64,000 nt of DNA from Actinomycetes bacterium (GCA_024637115.1 JAGXFU010000007.1:1-64000), one strand, 5' to 3'; counted from the first letter of the stretch, positions 8,639 through 17,106 are shown. The notes: a model not told the origin generated them from the sequence alone. Numbers and translations: made by a program.

Positions 8639-9337
8639 TCACTCCTGCGCCGCGGCCCAGAACTGAAGATCCGGGTCGTCTCGGAAACCGGCGCCGATCG
8701 ATGTCTGTGTCTTGTAGCAGTGAACACCGTAGCGGCAGAGCACGAACGTGACCGTGAGCAGCGCCATCGCGCCACGCATCACCGCGAAGCCGATGGTGGC
8801 GCCTGTGGCGAACAGGTAGAGGCCGCTCAGATACACCACCGCGGTGATCACAGTCAGGGCGAACACCGCCCGCCATGTCGCCCATGTTCGGCTCTCCTGC
8901 GTGATTTCGGCCACCTTGCCGATCGTGAACCAGAGGAACCCGGCGGCGAAGACGGCGGCGAACCCTGTCAGCAGAAGCGACAGGATGGAGAGCCCTGCCA
9001 GTTGAGCGATGACGCTCGCGATCGCGGCGGACACACACAGCGACCCCGCGATCACAACTCCGTTGAAGTGGTGACCCATGCCTCGGATCCCCTGGTAGCA
9101 GGCGGTCAGAAGGATCAGCGCACCTGCATACGTCAGCAGGGGAGGGAATGGCGGGAGCGCCGGTGCGATGTAGGCCGCGCCTTCTCCGCCGTACCCTCCG
9201 AGCCAGTCGGGCCACCATAGGCCGAGGATAGCCGGGATCGCGCCGAGCTCCAGCCATCTGACCACCTTCGGCTTCGGCCAACGGGGATCGATGGATCCGG
9301 AAACCGCCTTCTTCTTGGTCGGACGTGGTTGAGTCAT
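8639..9337 (-). CDS. Polytopic membrane protein next to a ferredoxin
   Basis: The 232-residue protein has a charged N-terminus of about 25 residues and six likely membrane helices. A CYQGIRGMGHHFNG loop and a late RYGVHCYKT segment contain histidines and cysteines that could bind haem or metal. This is speculation. An AGGAG ribosome binding site precedes the ATG. No family is recognised. It lies between FMN-barrel genes and a ferredoxin gene, so a role in membrane electron transfer is plausible. Confidence 0.65.
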   Translation of the reverse strand: MTQPRPTKKKAVSGSIDPRWPKPKVVRWLELGAIPAILGLWWPDWLGGYGGEGAAYIAPALPPFPPLLTYAGALILLTACYQGIRGMGHHFNGVVIAGSLCVSAAIASVIAQLAGLSILSLLLTGFAAVFAAGFLWFTIGKVAEITQESRTWATWRAVFALTVITAVVYLSGLYLFATGATIGFAVMRGAMALLTVTFVLCRYGVHCYKTQTSIGAGFRDDPDLQFWAAAQE

Positions 9338-9355
9338 GGTCGGGTCTCCTGTCTG

Positions 9356-9766
9356 CTACCGGGGCGGGCCGTCGTCGCGCCAGCGGCTACTCTCAAAGGT
9401 GAGCACATCGTCAAAGGGCAGAACGTCAAGCCGCAATCCGGCCTCCGGGCCGGGCTTGGTCGAGTAGATCTCGTCGACGGTGACGACCAGGTCGGACCCC
9501 TCGATCAGGCCGTTGCCCTTGAACTGGTACGCGGCCCGTACGCTCCCGATTCCGCCGGGGCCGATCGCTACCCTCGGGTTCTCGGCAAGGTTCGCCCGGA
9601 CATAGGAGAGCTGCTGTGCGGAGAGCGTGAAGCGCAGCGTGTCGTCGGAGTCGGCGGTCGCGGATTCGACTACTACCACCGCCGGCACGCCCGAGCTTGT
9701 GGCGGTCGCGATGTGCGCTCCAAGGCCTGTGAGCCAGTTCTTCATTCTCGGTGTGAGTCGTGCCAT
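9356..9766 (-). CDS. Pyridoxamine 5'-phosphate oxidase-like FMN-binding protein (first of three)
   Basis: The 136-residue protein begins MARLTPRMKNWLTG and has the split beta-barrel pattern of the PPOX/flavin reductase-like superfamily: a strand with THR-equivalent residues after GVPAVVVVE, then YVRANLAENPRVAIG. Family members bind FMN, F420 or haem. The ATG at 9766 follows a GGAG ribosome binding site. Two further PPOX-like genes lie immediately upstream in the same operon. Confidence 0.68.
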   Translation of the reverse strand: MARLTPRMKNWLTGLGAHIATATSSGVPAVVVVESATADSDDTLRFTLSAQQLSYVRANLAENPRVAIGPGGIGSVRAAYQFKGNGLIEGSDLVVTVDEIYSTKPGPEAGLRLDVLPFDDVLTFESSRWRDDGPPR

Positions 9767-9789
9767 CTGAGTCTCCAATCCTTCCGTGG

Positions 9790-10275
9790 CTAGGCGAGCG
9801 ACAGGGGTCGCCCTGCTCGCTCGGGGTGGTAGTCGGCTGCATGAGTGACGCGCAGTGCGATCACGCCCCGCTGGACGAGCGCGGGCGGCCGGATATCCGG
9901 CGGGACTTCGGATGGCGGCTCCTTGGTCGCCCAGTCCCCCCACTCAGCGAGTGCTTCAGCGACGTCGAGCCCCTCCCACACCTCTCCGTCGGCATGACCT
10001 TCCTGCAGGATCGTGGCCGGGCCCGAGAATTCCCAGGTGCGGCCCTTCACGGGATGTGCCAGCGTGATGGCGCCCACCGGGTTTTCGTTGAGGTTCACGC
10101 GGGTCTTCTGCGCGAACATCTCGGCGATGAGGATGTACTCCTCCTGGTAGAGCGTCACGAACCGCTCGCCAACGATGTTGGGGTTGCCCTCGAGAGACGA
10201 TGTCGCCAGGTAGACGACGGCGCCTCCGGACCCGACAGTTCGGAGCGCTTTCGCCACATCATTGCCGAGTCTCAT
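9790..10275 (-). CDS. PPOX-like FMN-binding split-barrel protein (second of three)
   Basis: The 161-residue protein shows the split-barrel pattern AVVYLATSSLEGNPNIVGER followed by EMFAQKTRVNLNENPVGAI and a WEFSGPATIL strand. It shares the FAQKT-VNLNEN segment with the next gene upstream (10272-10733), so the pair arose by duplication. Its ATG overlaps the upstream stop codon in an ATGA arrangement, indicating translational coupling. Cofactor and substrate cannot be read from sequence. Confidence 0.7.
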   Translation of the reverse strand: MRLGNDVAKALRTVGSGGAVVYLATSSLEGNPNIVGERFVTLYQEEYILIAEMFAQKTRVNLNENPVGAITLAHPVKGRTWEFSGPATILQEGHADGEVWEGLDVAEALAEWGDWATKEPPSEVPPDIRPPALVQRGVIALRVTHAADYHPERAGRPLSLA

Positions 10276-10733
10276 GCCTGCACCTCCACGATTCTTTCCG
10301 GTTTGAAGACGATGACGCCGCGCTGTGCGAACACCGTGGGCCGAGCGGCGGGCTCGCTGGTTTCGAGTACCGGCTCGATAGACTCGTCCCAGTCACCCCA
10401 GCGTTCCAGCACCTGGCCAGCGCTCAGGCCGAAGAGTGTGAAGCGTCTCGGGTGGCCCCACTGGACGATGTCGGCGACGCCCTCGAGTACCCACGGCAGT
10501 GTGCCTTCAGGGGTGGCGAAACTCAGAGCCGCAGCCCGGTTCTCATTGAGATTCACTTTCGTCTTCTGCGCGAAGAGGTCGGGCAACAGCACGAGTTCGT
10601 CGTGGACGATGTCGGTGAACGGTACGGGCAGGATGTTGCTTCTGCCGTCGGATAGCGATGTGGCCAGCAGCGCCACGAGCGTCTCATCCGACTCAGCCGA
10701 GAGCCTTCGGGCGAGTTCTGCGGGCAGTCTCAT
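10272..10733 (-). CDS. PPOX-like FMN-binding split-barrel protein (third of three)
   Basis: The 153-residue protein contains LVALLATSLSDGRSNILPVP, then LFAQKTKVNLNENRAAALSF and LEGVADIVQWG. It is clearly paralogous to the gene downstream. The ATG at 10733 follows GGAGG and overlaps the upstream stop by four bases. A dedicated pair with different partners or a heterodimer would fit, but there is no direct evidence. Confidence 0.7.
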   Translation of the reverse strand: MRLPAELARRLSAESDETLVALLATSLSDGRSNILPVPFTDIVHDELVLLPDLFAQKTKVNLNENRAAALSFATPEGTLPWVLEGVADIVQWGHPRRFTLFGLSAGQVLERWGDWDESIEPVLETSEPAARPTVFAQRGVIVFKPERIVEVQA

Positions 10734-11215
10734 TGGTCCTCCAAGGTGTAGGCGAACTCGCACTCGCGGGCGCCCTCGAGAATGGTTCGTGACTGTTCGA
10801 CCTTCACGCCGGGAACCAGGGCCTCGGCGAACGGCTTATCGCGGCGGCAACTGAACGCGACTCCGATGTCGGCGATCCCCAGGTCCCTGTACAGCTCCGC
10901 GTACGCGCATCGAGTGATGTGGAAACGCAACACCCGCTCGTCGAGGGTGTCGAGACTAAGGTCGAGCCGGTTGTCTGCGCCGAGGTCTTGCCAGACCTCC
11001 CAGAGGTCGCGCAATGACAGCGCGTCTCCGCCGGATCGGTGTTCGGCAGCTTCGCAGGCGAGAGCCTCGACCGCTTTCGCGAAGACCGCCTCCGCGTTCT
11101 CGTGGCCGACGATCTCAACGGCCGCCTCGTGGAATGCGGACGCCACCCGGACCTCGATCGCTCGACGATCAAGTGGCGTCATCGCTTGTTTCGGACCGTG
11201 CGGGCAGGTGCTCAT
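10730..11215 (-). CDS. L-2-amino-thiazoline-4-carboxylate hydrolase-like protein
   Basis: The 161-residue protein has the C-terminal pattern of the ATC hydrolase-like family: RFHITRCAYAELYRDLG followed by FSCRRDKPFAEALVPG and a final ARECEFAY motif with conserved Cys. In the founding member this domain opens the thiazoline ring on the way to L-cysteine, but many homologues stand in unrelated operons. The ATG at 11215 has an AAAGGAGG ribosome binding site. It is the first gene of the leftward operon reaching 7119. Confidence 0.62.
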   Translation of the reverse strand: MSTCPHGPKQAMTPLDRRAIEVRVASAFHEAAVEIVGHENAEAVFAKAVEALACEAAEHRSGGDALSLRDLWEVWQDLGADNRLDLSLDTLDERVLRFHITRCAYAELYRDLGIADIGVAFSCRRDKPFAEALVPGVKVEQSRTILEGARECEFAYTLEDQ

Positions 11216-11500
11216 TTGGGCCTCCTTTGCGGGCGGGGAGGCGAACATAACACAGATCATACGGATTGCGCACTAAAAGCACCGAAGAGGTGCGTGTTTA
11301 AGGAGGCACGCGCCTTTGGCCGTCACTGAGTGCCAGGGCGCCAAGCGACCAGCGCCCGGATCGACGCGCCGTTCGCCTAGCGGTGCGCGCCGGCGAAGAG
11401 AGGCTGCCCGTGGTTCCCGGCGGCGTTTTGACGTCAGTTCGCCCGGAGATGGCGCGCCGCTTGCATTCACTCCGCGAATACGACCGGAGCAAGGAGCACA
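11216..11500. promoter_or_regulatory. Divergent promoter region
   Basis: This 285 bp gap separates the leftward ATC-hydrolase/PPOX operon from the rightward cytochrome gene. A locally AT-rich stretch at 11245-11275 (reverse strand TATGATCTGTGTTATG) is the likely leftward promoter. I cannot assign exact boxes. Confidence 0.4.
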
Positions 11501-11977
11501 ATGCAGCGGCGAAGAGAGCCACAGTACAGACGACGTGACACACGCCGCCGTACGGGCGAAACCGCGCGGCGCCGTCTGCCGGTTCCGGTGCACCTGGTGG
11601 TCCTTGCAGTCTTGGCCGCGCTTGCGATTGGCGTGGGTGCCCTCGTCGTCTGGGCGGACGAGCCGGCCGAGCCGGCTGGGAGCGCCGCCGCGAACGAAAC
11701 GCTGACGGAAGCGACTGAGGAAACACCGACCGGCGAGGCTGACGAGACGCTGGCGGCCGAGACCGATGGGGCCGAGCCGAGCAGTCACGTCACGTTCGGT
11801 GCCCACACCAGCGCGACCCAGCCGTGCGAGACGTGCCACCCGAGCCAGCCGGCGGACGAGATCGTCTGCCGCTCGTGCCACGCGGACATGTGCGGGAAGG
11901 ACTCCAAGACAGTTGCGGACTGCCTTGCATGCCATCAGACAGGTACGACGGACAGTTGGATGGTTGACGGGCAGTAG
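11501..11977 (+). CDS. Membrane-anchored tri-haem c-type cytochrome
   Basis: The 158-residue protein has an Arg-rich N-terminus (about 28 residues), one uncleaved hydrophobic anchor at about 29-51, a Glu/Thr/Ala-rich linker, and a short C-terminal haem domain with three CxxCH sites: CETCH, CRSCH and CLACH. It also has extra His residues (HVTFGAHTS) that could be distal ligands. It should sit on the outer face of the membrane and pass electrons. AAGGAG precedes the ATG. It lies within the cassette between tRNA-Ser fragments 3 and 4. Confidence 0.82.
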   Translation: MQRRREPQYRRRDTRRRTGETARRRLPVPVHLVVLAVLAALAIGVGALVVWADEPAEPAGSAAANETLTEATEETPTGEADETLAAETDGAEPSSHVTFGAHTSATQPCETCHPSQPADEIVCRSCHADMCGKDSKTVADCLACHQTGTTDSWMVDGQ

Positions 11978-12186
11978 CGGGACCCGCCCCCCTGGCCGTG
12001 CAGCGGTCCGAGCCCCCTGGGCTGGGATGGCCTGCACGCGGCTTGGGCTAAGCCGCCTCTGTCGTGGTCTTGCCACCGGCGCGCGGGTGATTTGCTAAAC
12101 CACTCTGACCCGGACGGACATCGTACGAGGTTCGGCACGCTCGTTGCTTAGAGTGTGTGCCGAATTCAACGTCAATAGGAGCACGC

Positions 12187-12528
12187 ATGCAGAGTCGTTT
12201 GATCGTTCTGGTCGCGTCGTTGTTGGTCGTACTGCTTGCCGCCGGATGTGCGCAGACGACCACATCCTCGGAGGATGGGCGACAAGTAATCGAGGTGTCG
12301 TCGCAGGGGACATTCGATCCATCTGTCACGGCCAAGGCCGGCCAGCCAATCCGTCTTGAGTTCGGTCCCGGTGGCGGGTGCACTGCCGCAGTCAAGTTCG
12401 ATCAACTCGGCATCTACGAGGACCTCACCGACGGTGGCGGCACCGTTGAGCTGCCTGCTCTCGATCCGGGGCAGTATCCACTCATCTGTCAGAGCGACAT
12501 GGTGATGGGTGTACTGATCGTCGAGTGA
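12187..12528 (+). CDS. Cupredoxin-like lipoprotein
   Basis: The 113-residue precursor has a lipoprotein signal peptide with lipobox LLAAGC (Cys near residue 19). The mature part (QVIEVSSQGTFDPSVTAKAG ... GQYPLIC) has the strand pattern of cupredoxin_1 / EfeO-type copper domains. The Cys of PLICQSDMVMG and nearby Met could form part of a copper site, as in type I copper proteins. TAGGAG precedes the ATG at 12187. The preceding tri-haem cytochrome gene suggests a shared extracellular redox role. Confidence 0.7.
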   Translation: MQSRLIVLVASLLVVLLAAGCAQTTTSSEDGRQVIEVSSQGTFDPSVTAKAGQPIRLEFGPGGGCTAAVKFDQLGIYEDLTDGGGTVELPALDPGQYPLICQSDMVMGVLIVE

Positions 12529-12743
12529 ATCTTCTGCGTGTTTGCGGCGGCCGGAGAGCGGGTGCGCAGATGCGGCTCGATGACGCTGGTCGCGGGAGAT
12601 CATGATAGTTGGAACGACACGCAGAGATCTCGGTCACGCCGGCGTCTCTCCACCTGGGCGGACCTGCCCCCTGGGTTCTGGAAGGCGGGCCTCCTTCCGA
12701 AGCGTGGCTAGGTGGCTCTGCCTAATCCGTACGGGCGGTCAGT

Positions 12744-12804
12744 CTCGAAAGCCGTTAGGCGGGTTTCCCCCGCCTCGGGGATTCGAATCCCTCCCTCTCC
12801 GCCC
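12744..12804 (+). repeat. tRNA-Ser(CGA) 3' fragment, copy 4 (diverged)
   Basis: This is the most diverged copy. CCGTTAGGCGGGTTTCCCCC is kept, but the T-arm 5' strand is GGGGA instead of GAGGG, the anticodon stem has a G for A, and it ends CCGCCC rather than CCGCCA. No clear terminator hairpin follows; instead a short direct repeat GGGGCCGCGTCTC occurs at 12833 and 12851. It lies in a 354 bp gene-free gap (12529-12882) in which I see nothing else. Confidence 0.85.
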
Positions 12805-12882
12805 GCGAGATCTGACGCGGTGCCCTATACTCGGGGCCGCGTCTCATATGGGGCCGCGTCTCGCATGAGGGGGGACTTGTTG

Positions 12883-13497
12883 ATGGATGCGCGCGCAGCG
12901 AGCTTTAGCGACTACCTGAAGGATCTTCTCGCAAGCCGAGCGACGATCGCGATAATCGCGGTGAATCTCGTGGCGTTCGCGGTGCTGCAGGCATGGCCGG
13001 ACCTCACCAGTCTGTTCCTGCTGAACCCGACGCCGGACGCCGTGACGGCACAGCCGTGGACGCTGCTAACCGTCTTCTTCTCGCACGAACTCGCGGTGCA
13101 TCTCCTGCTGAACATGGCGCTCTTCTTGTTCTTTGGCGTGAAACTGGAGAAGGTGAGCGGCCCACTGGCTGCGGCCATGACCTATATCGTTGCGGGGCTC
13201 TTGGGCAGTCTCGCGATTCTCGCAACTGCTCCTTTTCTGTGGGACGGGGAACTGATCCCGGGTGCCTCGGCAGCTGTCTTTGGTACGGTTGCCGCGTTCG
13301 CTATGATGCGCCCGAACGAAATCATCTTGAGATCCAAAGCCCGGGTTTGGCCGATTGCCCTTTTCGCTGTGAACCTTGCTCTGGCCCTGTCCTCACCCCT
13401 CACTCGCGTAGGAGCAGCAGGCCACGCTGTCGGGATCGCGGCGGGTCTCGCATGCGGATATGTCATCAAGCGCATGGTGGACGGGCGGTCAGCATAG
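12883..13497 (+). CDS. Rhomboid-family intramembrane serine protease
   Basis: The 204-residue protein has six hydrophobic segments and the rhomboid hallmarks: HLLLN (His73, Asn77), the GASA active site with Ser129 near the start of a helix, and His181 in GHAVG as the second dyad residue. Rhomboids cleave membrane-anchored substrates within or near the bilayer. The ATG at 12883 follows a GAGGGGGG ribosome binding site. It is the first gene after tRNA-Ser fragment 4. Confidence 0.86.
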   Translation: MDARAASFSDYLKDLLASRATIAIIAVNLVAFAVLQAWPDLTSLFLLNPTPDAVTAQPWTLLTVFFSHELAVHLLLNMALFLFFGVKLEKVSGPLAAAMTYIVAGLLGSLAILATAPFLWDGELIPGASAAVFGTVAAFAMMRPNEIILRSKARVWPIALFAVNLALALSSPLTRVGAAGHAVGIAAGLACGYVIKRMVDGRSA

Positions 13498-13551
13498 CTG
13501 GGTCTTCGGCTACGAGTCGGCGACCGTTCGTGTGCTAGACCTCAACGATTC

Positions 13552-13815
13552 ATGAGCCACGGGGCGTGGAACGATAGGCTGAAATCCACGGGATCAGTCA
13601 CGAAATGTGGAAACGTATGCGCCGGTACTGCCTGGCAGCCGGCCTTCCTCCTCATCGCGGTGGCAGTGAGCGCGACCTATCTGCCAGCGATGATCTCCAC
13701 CAATGTCGGCTTGTTGAAGAGACTCCAGATCAGGAAGTCGCGCTATGTCTATCTCGCTGGGGGACTATAGATCCTCGGCCTCGTGGGGTTCTTTCTGCTG
13801 ATGTGGATGATGTGA
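13552..13815 (+). pseudogene. Small two-helix membrane protein interrupted by an amber codon
   Basis: The frame from 13552 encodes a hydrophobic helix (PAFLLIAVAVSATYLPAMIS) and a basic loop (LLKRLQIRKSRYVYL), then meets TAG at 13768. The same frame continues with ILGLVGFFLLMWMM and stops at 13815. The second helix therefore lies on the far side of a single in-frame TAG. The gene is either freshly inactivated or a sequencing error. The ribosome binding site is weak and no family is recognised. Confidence 0.4.
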
Positions 13816-13967
13816 GGGTTTCTCTTGAGCGAGTCGCGAAGCAGACTGCCGCGGAGTAGCCGCAGCCGATTCCGGTCACAACATTCCAACCAGCTGCGGG
13901 AATGTCCTCGCTCCACCCGAGTGTGAGCACAACGCTTGAGGCCAAACGCGACATCAAGGGATATGAA

Positions 13968-14027
13968 CTCGAAAACCGTTGGGCGGGTTCCCCCGTCTCG
14001 AGGGTTCGAATCCCTCCCTCTCCGCCA
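13968..14027 (+). repeat. tRNA-Ser(CGA) 3' fragment, copy 5 (putative att site)
   Basis: These 60 bp run from anticodon loop to CCA, with GTTGGGCGGG in the variable arm. The preceding AAGGGATATGAA is shared with copies 1 and 7, so these three form one flank type. Confidence 0.9.
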
Positions 14028-14038
14028 TAAGCAAGGCC

Positions 14039-14068
14039 AGAGGCCCCGAAATGCATGTCGGGGCCTCT
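14039..14068 (+). terminator. Hairpin downstream of tRNA-Ser fragment 5
   Basis: AGAGGCCCC pairs perfectly with GGGGCCTCT around a 12-base loop. It begins 12 bp after the CCA end. No T tract follows. Confidence 0.6.
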
Positions 14069-14165
14069 GCGCGAATGCGATGTGGCGAATCCGGGCGTTC
14101 GATGCCGAGCGACGTTTGCCCTGTGCTGCTACAATCCTCGCCACGAGAACCCGAAGGAGGCATCT

Positions 14166-16520
14166 GTGGCACAGGTCAATTGGACCGAACTGGACGGGGT
14201 GACAACGGTATGGGCGGAGGCGGAAGGCCCGGTGTACGCCGAGATCATCTTCCGAACTGGTAGAGCCGATGAGACGTTGCCGACATCCGGGGTCACGCAT
14301 CTGATTGAGCATCTGGCCCTCTCGAGCATTGACGATCCCAATCGATGCCACAACGGGTTCGTCGACACCACCATGACCGGATTCAGCACGACGGGGACGC
14401 TCGACGAAGTCACCGCTCTTCTTGAGCGCCTTTGCCGGAACCTGACTTCGCTGCCCGGGGAGTTCCTGGAGCGAGAGAAATGGGTGCTCGCGGCAGAGCA
14501 AGCATCGGACGACGGCAACCCGTGTGGCTCGCTCCTCTGTGAGCGATTCGGTACTGTGGGTTTCGGGTTGGCGGGCACTTCGCAGCTGGGTCTCTCTGCG
14601 GCATCCATCGAGCATCTTGGAGAGTATGCTCGGCGGGTGTTCGTGAAGCAGAATGCCATCCTTCTGTTGAGCGCCGCTCCTCCGAAAGCGCTCCGACTTG
14701 AACTCCCAGAGGGCGAGAAGCAGCCGCTTCCCGCCCTGAAGCCCGTCCTTGCGGAGCATCCCTGCCATTGCCGGGAGATGAGTGAGTCGGGCGTGGTGAC
14801 GAGTTCACTTGTCACGCGGTCCTCGGCCGCCACAGTATTGTGTCAGGTCGCTGAGACCCGCTTGATCGCCCGGCTCAGGAGTGAGCGTGCTGTCAGCTAC
14901 AGCCCATCCGTCCATTACGAACCGCTCAATCGCGACGTTGCACATTTTTGCATGCTCGCCGACGGGGCGCCGTCCAGGTGGCAGGAGTTGGCCAACTCCT
15001 TCGAGGAGATACTCGCGAGCTTGGACGCTATCGACGAAGCTGAAGTCGAGATCGCCAAGGCCGCTGTCTTGAAGGAGATGGTGGGAACGCTCGCGCCGGT
15101 GGGTAGGGATTCCATCCTTATTGAACTCGAAGTCGCCGCTCGAGACTGGCTATTGGGTCGGAGGCCGGAGTCCATCCACAGCATCGCGGAAGGAATTCGG
15201 CAAGTCGGAGTCAGCGAATTCGAGAATGCCGCGCGAGAGGCCAAGAACTCGGTGATTGTCGCGTTGCCATCCGGGGTTGTGCCGCGGACCTGGGCCCTCA
15301 AACTCGCCGCACCGCCAGCCGCTCCGGTAGTTCAGGGGACGGAACGGCGTTCAGTCGACGCGCCGTTCGCGCGCGAGCGCCTGGTCTCTGGGGAGGAAGG
15401 CGTGAGTGTTCTCCTGACCAGGCAGGCGCACCTGACGGTCAGGTACGATGACCTTTCTGGACTGCTCACATTCGACGACGGAGCGGTGGTCCTGCTGGGG
15501 CGGGACGGTGCACAGATCGTCGTTGAGCCGCAGATGTGGCGCGGCGGCGGCCAGGCAGTCCAGGAGATTCGCAGTCGGGTCCCAGAGGCGTTGGTGATAG
15601 AGTGCGGCGAGAGGCCGCTCGAGCAGGTTCGTGCGCCCGAGACGAATGCGTTTCAACGCCTTGTGGGGCGGTGGCGAGCTGGTCTTGGCTACATTCTTAC
15701 GTTTGCCGGCGGTTTGGCGGCCGCGGGGGCACTCATCGCGGGAGCCGGGGGCTTGGTGTCTGGCAGAATCACGCTTGCGTCCGAGCAGACGTTCTTCGTA
15801 ACTGTTGCGGCGGTGGGCGCGGTTCTTGCGCTACGCACGGGAAAAGGGATGATTGCCACTTCGCGCAATGCTTCGGGACTTCTAGACGAAGACAAGATTG
15901 GCGGTACGGCGGATGTGCCCTACGGACCCATCCGGGATACGTACGTGCAGTGTTCGGATCCGCTCGGTGCCAAGCCCTCTGTTGCGAGGCTCGCGATTGT
16001 CCAGCCAGAGCTTGCCGCAGGCTCGTTGGGCGCGCGCATCGATCGACTCAGAGGCAGGGGCTCCGTTCTCTTTCGACTCTCCGAGCACCTTGACCTCGGC
16101 GATACCCGGGAAGCAATCGTTGTGACAACGGATCCGCTCGTTGTGGCCGCATACTCAGATGATCATGACGCGGTTGCGCTGCTCCGCTATCCGGACCATC
16201 TCGCGGCGGAGCATGACTTGGAGGTATCGAGCCGCCTACTAACCGTGAACACGTTCCTGCGCCCTCGAGCATCGGACCTCGTATTCGGCCCAGCGGCCAC
16301 CGATAGCTGGGGCGATTTCGTGCCGTTGATCGCAGAGTTCTTTTGCGAAGATACGGACAAGATTGCGAGGCGGAAGCGTGAGATCAGTGAGTCCGACTGG
16401 GATCGCGTCAGCCGAATGGCAGCCGCCGCTCAGGCGAGCGGCGCCGTGCCACGGGACGGGCGGCCCATCCCTACGTTCAGGCGGGCTGCGTCGGCGCTCA
16501 AGAACGAAGGTCCGTTCTAG
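14166..16520 (+). CDS. Membrane-embedded M16-family metallopeptidase-like protein
   Basis: The 784-residue protein opens with an M16 (pitrilysin/insulinase) peptidase domain: inverted zinc motif HLIEH with His45, Glu48, His49, and candidate third ligand Glu104 or Glu111 in EREKWVLAAE. A middle M16-like half lies at about 200-430. Two hydrophobic helices follow at about 535-600, then a C-terminal domain of about 190 residues. Ordinary M16 peptidases are soluble and lack these helices. The GTG at 14166 follows GAAGGAGG and is preferred to the ATG 37 codons upstream. No signal peptide is seen, so the peptidase half may be cytoplasmic. Confidence 0.75.
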   Translation: MAQVNWTELDGVTTVWAEAEGPVYAEIIFRTGRADETLPTSGVTHLIEHLALSSIDDPNRCHNGFVDTTMTGFSTTGTLDEVTALLERLCRNLTSLPGEFLEREKWVLAAEQASDDGNPCGSLLCERFGTVGFGLAGTSQLGLSAASIEHLGEYARRVFVKQNAILLLSAAPPKALRLELPEGEKQPLPALKPVLAEHPCHCREMSESGVVTSSLVTRSSAATVLCQVAETRLIARLRSERAVSYSPSVHYEPLNRDVAHFCMLADGAPSRWQELANSFEEILASLDAIDEAEVEIAKAAVLKEMVGTLAPVGRDSILIELEVAARDWLLGRRPESIHSIAEGIRQVGVSEFENAAREAKNSVIVALPSGVVPRTWALKLAAPPAAPVVQGTERRSVDAPFARERLVSGEEGVSVLLTRQAHLTVRYDDLSGLLTFDDGAVVLLGRDGAQIVVEPQMWRGGGQAVQEIRSRVPEALVIECGERPLEQVRAPETNAFQRLVGRWRAGLGYILTFAGGLAAAGALIAGAGGLVSGRITLASEQTFFVTVAAVGAVLALRTGKGMIATSRNASGLLDEDKIGGTADVPYGPIRDTYVQCSDPLGAKPSVARLAIVQPELAAGSLGARIDRLRGRGSVLFRLSEHLDLGDTREAIVVTTDPLVVAAYSDDHDAVALLRYPDHLAAEHDLEVSSRLLTVNTFLRPRASDLVFGPAATDSWGDFVPLIAEFFCEDTDKIARRKREISESDWDRVSRMAAAAQASGAVPRDGRPIPTFRRAASALKNEGPF

Positions 16521-16633
16521 CCGGGTAGAAGTGGGGGCTCGCGTGCGCTGAAGGCCGGTGAGACCTTCGATGGGATGTGGCGCACTCGGGGGTGCGCGAC
16601 CGGTAGGGCGAGTGAATCCGTACTGATGATCCC

Positions 16634-16692
16634 CTCGAAAACCGTTGGGCGGTTCCCCCGTCTCGAGGGTTCGAATCCCTCCCTCTCCGCCA
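16634..16692 (+). repeat. tRNA-Ser(CGA) 3' fragment, copy 6 (putative att site)
   Basis: These 59 bp match copy 5 but lack one G in the variable arm. The upstream flank GAATCCGTACTGATGATCCC resembles copy 3. It lies 113 bp after the M16 stop codon. Confidence 0.9.
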
Positions 16693-16706
16693 GCAAGGAT
16701 GTGACC

Positions 16707-16732
16707 AAGGGCCGCCAGAGATGGTGGCCCTT
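16707..16732 (+). terminator. Hairpin downstream of tRNA-Ser fragment 6
   Basis: AAGGGCCGCCA pairs with TGGTGGCCCTT (one G-T wobble) around a 4-base loop, followed by C and a short T-rich stretch. It is one of the strongest hairpins of the set. Confidence 0.65.
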
Positions 16733-17106
16733 CTGCATTCTCGGATCCCGCCAACCCCGGGGAACGCACCGTCCGTGGAGAATTCCCGCAAACGTTGGGC
16801 ACTTCTGACCACTCGCTCGGTACTGTCTACATAAGGGAGCGGAGTGGGATTTCCCGGACGAACAAGTGAACTTTCGGTGCGACCGCGGTATCGAGAGGGC
16901 GAAGGACTCGCTGCAGGCGTGAGCCGGCCGGCGTCTGTGCATGCGGGGCGCGCGCCTCTGATGCCGCCCGTTGGTCAATCGTACGGTGCCATTCGTCACA
17001 CGTGGTATCCGTTGGTCGCGGACTTGCTACCTTCTGACCTTCAGGGGCCGATAACAAGCACAGATTCAGCAGCAACCCACCCGCTACCGAAGGAACTCCG
17101 CACGTC
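16733..17106. other. Gene-free stretch upstream of a histidine kinase
   Basis: This 374 bp stretch has no frame with a convincing ribosome binding site. It presumably carries the promoter of the kinase gene. I see no repeat or RNA gene. Confidence 0.4.

Noticed and set aside
13749-14768. Reverse-strand frame of 339 codons crossing tRNA fragment 5
   Set aside because: It runs across the tRNA fragment and a terminator and opposes the M16 gene. No start signal or domain is seen.
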